The notes under the pieces are model-generated. The model searched no databases and was not told where the DNA came from. It saw nothing but the letters and a program-made list of their open reading frames with translations. Positions 58,705-64,000 of a stretch of DNA of 64,000 nt are shown piece after piece. Position 1 is the stretch's first letter. Each line of letters begins with the position of its first letter. The position numbers and the translations under genes are program-made. The DNA comes from Cryobacterium sp. Y82 (GTDB taxonomy: Bacteria; Actinomycetota; Actinomycetes; Actinomycetales; Microbacteriaceae): assembly GCF_002929495.1 (NCBI RefSeq), contig NZ_PJJJ01000036.1, positions 62,001 through 126,000 on the forward strand. The letters run 5' to 3'.

Positions 58705-61362
58705 GTGGGCACCGACGCACCGCGCAGCAAGGGGCACCGTCGCGTTCGGCGATTAATGATTGTGCTCGGTATCGTCGTCAGCCTGGTTGTAGTCACCGCG
58801 GGCCTAGGTGTCTGGACCGTCACGCGGTCCTTTCCGACGCTGGCAGGAACCATCGACATCGCGGGGCTCACCGACACGGTCACGGTCACACGCGACGACG
58901 CCGGAATTCCCCAGATCACAGCGAAGACCGCTGCCGACCTCTTTCTCGCCGAGGGCTACGTGCATGCGCAGGACCGGTTCTGGGAGATGGACTTTCGCCG
59001 GCACGTGACGAGCGGGCGATTGTCGGAACTGTTCGGAGAAAGCCAGGTCGGCACCGACACATTCGTGCGCACGCTTGGCTGGCGAGCCGTCGCCGAGCAG
59101 GAAGTTGCCCTGCTCGACCCGGTGACACTCGGCTATTACCAGGCCTACGCCGATGGCGTAAACGCCTACCTCGACACCTATCAGGGCGCCGACCTCTCGC
59201 TCGAGTATGCCGTCTTGGGCCTGCAGAACCCCGGTTATGAAGTGGAACCCTGGACCCCGTCCGACTCCGTCGCGTGGCTAAAAGCCATGGCCTGGGACCT
59301 CCGTTCCAACCTCGACGACGAGATCGACCGCGCGCTGTTGTCGTCGACGCTCACGCCCACCGAGGTGAGCCAACTGCACCCGAGCTTTCCGGCCGACCAG
59401 CACCCCACCATAACCGGCAGTCAAACCGTCATCGTGCCGTCGGCCGGGGCACCGGCCGCTGCGCCGAACGTTGATTCAACGGATGTCCCCGCCGCCGCCG
59501 CCGGTAGCGTCACCTCGAGCACCGCGCCAGGTGCATCCGGCGCCGGTTCCATCGATTCGTACGCGGGGGCCCTCACCGAGTTGCGCGCGCACCTCGGGTC
59601 GGTTCCGGAATTGCTCGGGCCGGCCGGCGGGGAGATCGGTTCCAATTCCTGGGTCGTTGCCGGTGCCCTCACCGACACCGGCAAGCCCCTGCTCGCCAAT
59701 GATCCGCACCTCGGCCCTGCACTGCCCTCGGTCTGGTACCAGGTGGGGTTGCGCTGCCAGTCGATCACCACAGACTGCCCGTTCGACGTAGCCGGGTACA
59801 GTTTTTCGGGAATGCCCGGCGTGATCATCGGCCACAACGAGCGCATCGCCTGGGGTTTCACCAACCTTGGCCCCGACGTCGCTGATCTCTATGTCGAGAA
59901 GGTCACCGGCGATAGCTACGAATTCGACGGCGTTCTCCAGCCCCTGCTGCTGCGCGACGAAAAGATCTCCGTCGCCGGCGGTGACGACGTCAAGATCGAG
60001 ATTCGCTCGACCGGACACGGGCCGCTGCTGAGCGGGTTCGAGGGCACCACCTACCCGCAGATCGCAAGTGACTTTCCAGAGGCGGCAGGGTTACCTCCAG
60101 CCCCGATCGCCGCGGCGGGTGCTGACCAGACGACCTATGAGCTGTCATTGCAATGGACGGCGCTCACGCCGGGGCGCACGGCGGCCGCCATTTTCGCCCT
60201 GAACCAGGCGACCGACTGGACCAGTTTTCGCGCCGCGGCCGCCCTGTTCGAGGTGCCGGCGCAAAACCTGACCTATGCCGACGTCGACGGAAACATCGGC
60301 TATCAGGCGCCCGGGCTTATCCCCATTCGGGCCAGCGGCAACGGCACCCTTCCGGTGCCGGGCTGGACCAGCCAGTATGGCTGGACCGGGTACATTCCCT
60401 TTGACGCCCTGCCCAGCACGTTCAATCCGCCGAGCGGATACATCGTCACGGCCAATAACGCGGCTGTCGATCAGAGCTACCCGTACCTATTGACCGCCGA
60501 TTGGGATCTGGGCTATCGGGCGAACCAAATCACGGCTCGGCTGCAAACCCTCATTGCCACGAAAACCCCGCTGACCGCAGAGCTGATGAGCGACATTCAG
60601 GGTGACAACTACAGCGCCATCGCAGCGGCCCTGGTGCCGGCCCTGCAGCAGGTGCGACTCACCGGCGACGCCGCCGAAGCGCAGACGCTACTCGACGGCT
60701 GGGACTACCAGATGGACGCCGACAGCGCCGCCGCCGCGTACTTCAACGTGATCTGGAGCACTCTTTTGCACGACATGTTTACCGGCAAGATCGACGCCGG
60801 CGCTGCGCTCACCGGCGGTGATCGTGCCTTCTCCGTGGTCACGAGCCTGCTCGCTGAGCCGAACTCCCCCTGGTGGTCCAACGGCGCCTACGGAACCGTC
60901 GGGCAGGAGAGCACGCTGCGGCGAGTGATGACGGATGCCTCGGTGGAGGCTGTCGACCTCATGGGATCGAACCCGACCGAATGGCAGTGGGGCAGCATCC
61001 ATACCCTTGAGCTCACCAACCAGAGCTTCGGCAAGTCCGGAATTGCCCCGCTGGAATGGCTCTTCAACCGCGGGCCGTACGAGCTCGCCGGAGGTTCAGC
61101 CGTCGTCAACGCGGTCGGCTGGGATGCCACCCAGGGCTACCAGGTGGACTGGGTACCGTCGATGCGACAGGTGGTCAGCCTGGAGAATTTCGACGACTCC
61201 ACCTGGATCAACCTCACCGGGGCATCCGGGCACGCTTTCCACCCCAACTACACCGACCAGGCGCCGCTCTGGCGCGACCATGAGACGCGGCCGTGGCTGT
61301 TCACCCCGGCCGCCATCAACGTCACCGCAACCAACACGCTGACACTGGAGCCGGCCTCTTAG
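58705..61362 (+). CDS. Penicillin acylase family N-terminal nucleophile hydrolase (membrane-anchored precursor)
   Basis: The 885-residue precursor starts at GTG 58705. A signal anchor (RLMIVLGIVVSLVVVTAGLG, about 16-40) precedes the alpha-subunit-like part (VTRDDAGIPQITAKTAADLF, AEGYVHAQDRFWEMDF). The autocatalytic cleavage point is GGEIGSNSWVVAG, with Ser313 expected to be the new N-terminal nucleophile; NDPHLGPALPSVWYQVGLRC and GVIIGHNERIAWGFTN follow. The spacer before Ser313 is Ala/Ser/Pro-rich (about 245-290). Family members cut amides such as penicillins, acyl-homoserine lactones or cyclic imides; the substrate is not visible. Confidence 0.93.
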   Translation: MGTDAPRSKGHRRVRRLMIVLGIVVSLVVVTAGLGVWTVTRSFPTLAGTIDIAGLTDTVTVTRDDAGIPQITAKTAADLFLAEGYVHAQDRFWEMDFRRHVTSGRLSELFGESQVGTDTFVRTLGWRAVAEQEVALLDPVTLGYYQAYADGVNAYLDTYQGADLSLEYAVLGLQNPGYEVEPWTPSDSVAWLKAMAWDLRSNLDDEIDRALLSSTLTPTEVSQLHPSFPADQHPTITGSQTVIVPSAGAPAAAPNVDSTDVPAAAAGSVTSSTAPGASGAGSIDSYAGALTELRAHLGSVPELLGPAGGEIGSNSWVVAGALTDTGKPLLANDPHLGPALPSVWYQVGLRCQSITTDCPFDVAGYSFSGMPGVIIGHNERIAWGFTNLGPDVADLYVEKVTGDSYEFDGVLQPLLLRDEKISVAGGDDVKIEIRSTGHGPLLSGFEGTTYPQIASDFPEAAGLPPAPIAAAGADQTTYELSLQWTALTPGRTAAAIFALNQATDWTSFRAAAALFEVPAQNLTYADVDGNIGYQAPGLIPIRASGNGTLPVPGWTSQYGWTGYIPFDALPSTFNPPSGYIVTANNAAVDQSYPYLLTADWDLGYRANQITARLQTLIATKTPLTAELMSDIQGDNYSAIAAALVPALQQVRLTGDAAEAQTLLDGWDYQMDADSAAAAYFNVIWSTLLHDMFTGKIDAGAALTGGDRAFSVVTSLLAEPNSPWWSNGAYGTVGQESTLRRVMTDASVEAVDLMGSNPTEWQWGSIHTLELTNQSFGKSGIAPLEWLFNRGPYELAGGSAVVNAVGWDATQGYQVDWVPSMRQVVSLENFDDSTWINLTGASGHAFHPNYTDQAPLWRDHETRPWLFTPAAINVTATNTLTLEPAS

Positions 61363-61407
61363 GGCCGCGACCGAGTCCACCGTTCTCCATCGCCGTAGCC
61401 TGCGATG

Positions 61408-63474
61408 TCAGCCACTCGGGTCGTCGTCCTTGGCGCCGTCGAGCTGCACGGGCACGTCCATGAGGGGGTTCTTGCTCGGCAGGGCAATCAGCGCTTGCTC
61501 AAGATCGATCTCGACCGGCGGTTGCAGCCAATATTGGTCGTTGAGCATAAGCACCTTCCAGTGCCGATTGTGGAGTAACAGGTGGTGGTGCGCACAAAAT
61601 AGTATGGCGTGATCGATATTGGAAAGTCCTAGATCAAGCCAGTTTTCGATGTGGTGCGCCTCGGTCCACGACGACGGTTGCTCACAGTCGGGCCAGCGGC
61701 ATCCGCCGTCGCGCACCGCCAAAGCCCTGCGTTGCTCACGGTTGAAGAGTCGTTGCTCACGTCCAACGTTCAGGGGCTGCCCGGCCTGACTGAACAGAAT
61801 ACCGCGATAGCCCGCATCGCACAGTTGGCGGGAAATCGTCTCCCCCGAAACCGTCGCCGGGTTGCCTTCGAAATATCCGAACGTCTTTCTGATGCGGGCC
61901 GCCCGGGCGTTTCCGGTGCCCCGTCCACCAGACTCACCACTCGACGTCCCGCCCGGTGGCCGGCTCGTCACCTGTTTCACTGCCCGTTTCGCTGCCCATT
62001 TCGGTGTCCATCATGCTGCCGGTCGCAACGCCCGTTTCACTGCCCGTTTCAACGTCCGTTACGCTGCCCTCGAGCGTGACCCTTAGTGTCTCCCCGCTGA
62101 TGCCATCAGTCTCGGAGGTTCGTGCGGACGCCGCGCTGTTACCGCTCTTTGCAGCCGTGACGAGCGCGGCGTTCTCGGTTGTCTCGGTGGCTTGACCGGC
62201 CTCATTGCTCGCACCACGCTCGGTTGCGGCACTCGCGTCTGCAACCGGAGCGTGGATAGTGGTGGGGCGATCGTGTTCGGTGACGATGACCCGCACCGCC
62301 GGGCGGTGCCCGCCGAAGAGTGTGTTGGGGTCAGCATCAGCGCCGAGTTTGAGAAGTTGGGTGAAGGAATCCGCGGCGATCTGATCGAACGTGCGTGGGT
62401 CGTCTTTGACGCTCTTCGCCCACGCTGCCCGTTCCGGATCGACAAACCGCACCCCGCCACGCCGCGGACTGGTCAGGGCGTCGTAGGTTGCTATCCACAT
62501 TTCGCCCTGCTCCGCCGGTAGCAGTGCGTGCAGGGTCACCATGCCGTCGGCCCGACGCCAGAGCGACCACGTCGTATCATCGCGCGCCTGCTTCTCCCTC
62601 GCCAAAATACCGGCCGCATCCAGCTCGTCACGCAAGCGCCTGGCTCGTTTGAAGGCCTGCTCGGTATTTATTCCGGGGGCGTCGACGAGCAGCACGCCTA
62701 GGCAGAGGCGAGCCTGTCAGCGGTGATGGCCTGGTCGAGGGTGCCCAGCCCACGAAGCAGGGCATCGCCGACGCCGGGTGAGAAAGCACCAGCAGCGACG
62801 GCGTGCATGATCGGTGCCTGCCAGGGAACGACGACCGGCTGCAGCACCGGCACCACCGGTGCGACCAGCACGACCGGCACGGCCGGCACGGCCGGGCCCG
62901 CTGCGACAACCGGCAAGACCGGGCGGGGCAGGGCGTCGGGGAGCGGCTGATCGGGGTTCAACTCAGCCCGGACTGCCGCCCGATCTGCCTCCCGTGCCTC
63001 CCACTGGGCGCCTTGCCACTCCGCCTCCCGCTGTGCGTCGGCCGACGCCACAGCCGCTTCCCTCGCGGCGGCCTCAGCCGCAGCCTGCGTGGCACGCACC
63101 GCCCTACGCTCGGCCTCCCGCACCTCGACCGCGCGGCGTTCAGCCTCTTCGGTCTCGCTCATCAGCACCCCAATGGCGAGCAGCCGACCAGCCCCGATGC
63201 GGCTGGGACCGGTGGCGTGCTGCACCATCAGTGTCGGGTTGCCATACCCGTGCCGCGACGCCAAACCCGACTGGCCCAGTTGCGGCCGGGCCGCTCGGCG
63301 ATGGTGCCCGCCAGCAACGCCGCCACCGTGTGGCTGAGTCGCAGCAGATCCGCGATCGGACCACGCGCAGCGAGTACCTCGGCATCATTCAGACCAAAGA
63401 ATTCGGCACTGGAGCCGCCGAGCGCGGCGACACCGGCCGCCACCCGGGGTGAGCTCCATCGCCAAGTTGGTCAT
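61408..63474 (-). pseudogene. DUF222/HNH endonuclease gene broken by several frameshifts
   Basis: Four minus-strand frames line up in the order of one DUF222-HNH protein. ATG 63472-63474 opens the gene but the frame shifts near 63445 to AAGVAALGGSSAEFFGLNDA; near 63290 it shifts to SRHGYGNPTLMVQHATGPSR and continues to ADRLASA, stopping at 62698. A third frame from 62695 gives RLRDELDAAGILAREKQARD and TFDQIAADSFTQLL, stopping at 61934 in a Glu/Thr/Gly repeat. The last frame supplies the HNH domain CRWPDCEQPSSWTEAHHIEN then AILFCAHHHLLLHNRHWKV. The insert with alternating SETG/PVV low-complexity tracts is unusual. These genes are multicopy in Microbacteriaceae and often decay. Confidence 0.82.
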
Positions 63475-63857
63475 GATTCAACTCAACACCCGACCACCGA
63501 CACTCCCGAGGAAAAATCACCTATACAAGCACTAAACGGGAGAAATCCGCCAAAGAATACCCATAAAAATGTTCCCAAGGGCCAGAAAGTCACGGCGCTC
63601 GTCGTCGACCCAAGGTCGAGAGACCCACGCGGACCAGGCTGCTGACCCGCCAGTATAGCTACCACTTCCATTCAGCACGGGCTCGATACCGAAAGGTGTA
63701 CCACCACGCACTGGTTGCGCTCGTCCCAGCGGTAGCGCCCCGCCTCCAATTACCGCCACCTCGCCCGAGAACTCAATCGCTCGGACCGTTCCGTGCCCCG
63801 CTGTCCGGAGGTAGCGCCCGACTGAACCCGCACTGCGCCGGTTCAGTTCGTAGGCCG
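63475..63857. other. Intergenic stretch without a convincing gene
   Basis: The 383 bp between the broken HNH gene and the right-edge gene contain only short frames with no recognisable protein. On the minus strand TATAGGTGAT near 63515-63524 could be part of a promoter for the HNH gene. No strong hairpin was seen. Confidence 0.5.
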
Positions 63858-64000
63858 CTATCGAGATTTAGACTCGAGGTAGGCTACAGCTTCGGTGGCG
63901 GACCAGCCTTGGGGGTGCGCGGCACGAAACGCGTTGACCCCGTCGAGGTCAGTACCGAGAGTGACCAACGGCAACTCCTCGTATCCATCTCGCCGGGTCT
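63858..64000 (-). CDS. C-terminal fragment of an unidentified protein (cut by right edge)
   Basis: The minus-strand frame entering from the right edge is open for 46 codons and ends at TAG 63858-63860. It reads DGYEELPLVTLGTDLDGVNA then FRAAHPQGWSATEAVAYLES and KSR, with protein-like composition and a likely terminal helix. It is too short to name; codon bias agrees with the neighbouring genes. Confidence 0.4.
   Translation of the reverse strand, partial: TRRDGYEELPLVTLGTDLDGVNAFRAAHPQGWSATEAVAYLESKSR

Overview
The window is about 64 kb of a high-GC actinobacterial chromosome, most likely from the family Microbacteriaceae (inference). The evidence is frequent GTG starts, an AdnA/AdnB helicase-nuclease pair, a DUF3117 and a DUF3107 protein, a UPF0182 protein, and a small DUF7882-type protein that I know mainly from Microbacteriaceae. 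An initiator tRNA-fMet (24559..24632) is the only RNA gene found. Most of the window is conserved housekeeping DNA, interrupted by several patches of decayed genes. I found no CRISPR array, intact insertion sequence, prophage or clear new defence system.

Left part (1-15.4 kb). A minus-strand cell-wall glycopolymer cluster holds two GT2 glycosyltransferases, a CDP-alcohol phosphatidyltransferase and a CDP-glycerol glycerophosphotransferase cut by the left edge. It is followed by an HtrA-like protease, a DapC-like aminotransferase, an old-yellow-enzyme reductase behind a TetR-type palindrome, an alpha/beta hydrolase, a DUF7882 protein, a nitrilase-family amidohydrolase, a secreted phosphodiesterase beside a broken gene, and a membrane glycosyltransferase paired with a polyprenol-phosphate-mannose synthase-like gene.

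NAD block (15.4-21.2 kb). nrtR, nadA, nadB, nadC and a NifS-like cysteine desulfurase form one operon. It makes quinolinate and nicotinate mononucleotide, with a NUDIX-type NrtR regulator at its head and a perfect 13-bp palindrome in front. The desulfurase probably supplies sulfur for the NadA iron-sulfur cluster.

Decay island (21.3-24.5 kb). Remnants of two secreted proteins, at least one a right-handed beta-helix protein, and an AtoE-type short-chain fatty acid transporter lie between the nad operon and tRNA-fMet.

DNA-repair and conserved block (24.8-45.4 kb). The order is UPF0182, PDZ/Lon-like protease, zincin-like protein, an alcohol dehydrogenase fragment, an orphan cyclodehydratase-like protein, a UvrD2-type helicase, NudC, an APH-like protein, AdnB, AdnA, DUF3107, a small membrane protein, a ferritin-like protein and a DEAD-box RNA helicase. 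It broadly matches the order known from mycobacteria. Two convergent gene pairs here overlap at their 3' ends by 110 and 142 bp.

Right part (45.4-64 kb). It holds a PHP phosphoesterase, an endonuclease/exonuclease/phosphatase protein, aminopeptidase P, a stress-type membrane protein, an MgtE-N/CBS protein with DUF1003 and Mrp, PPK2, TatB, an O-methyltransferase, DUF3117, a PigV-like mannosyltransferase, a divergent dapE/dapD pair, a penicillin acylase family protein and a multiply frameshifted DUF222/HNH gene. With the DapC-like gene at 5954, three steps of the succinylase route to diaminopimelate are represented. A fragment of an unidentified minus-strand gene touches the right edge.
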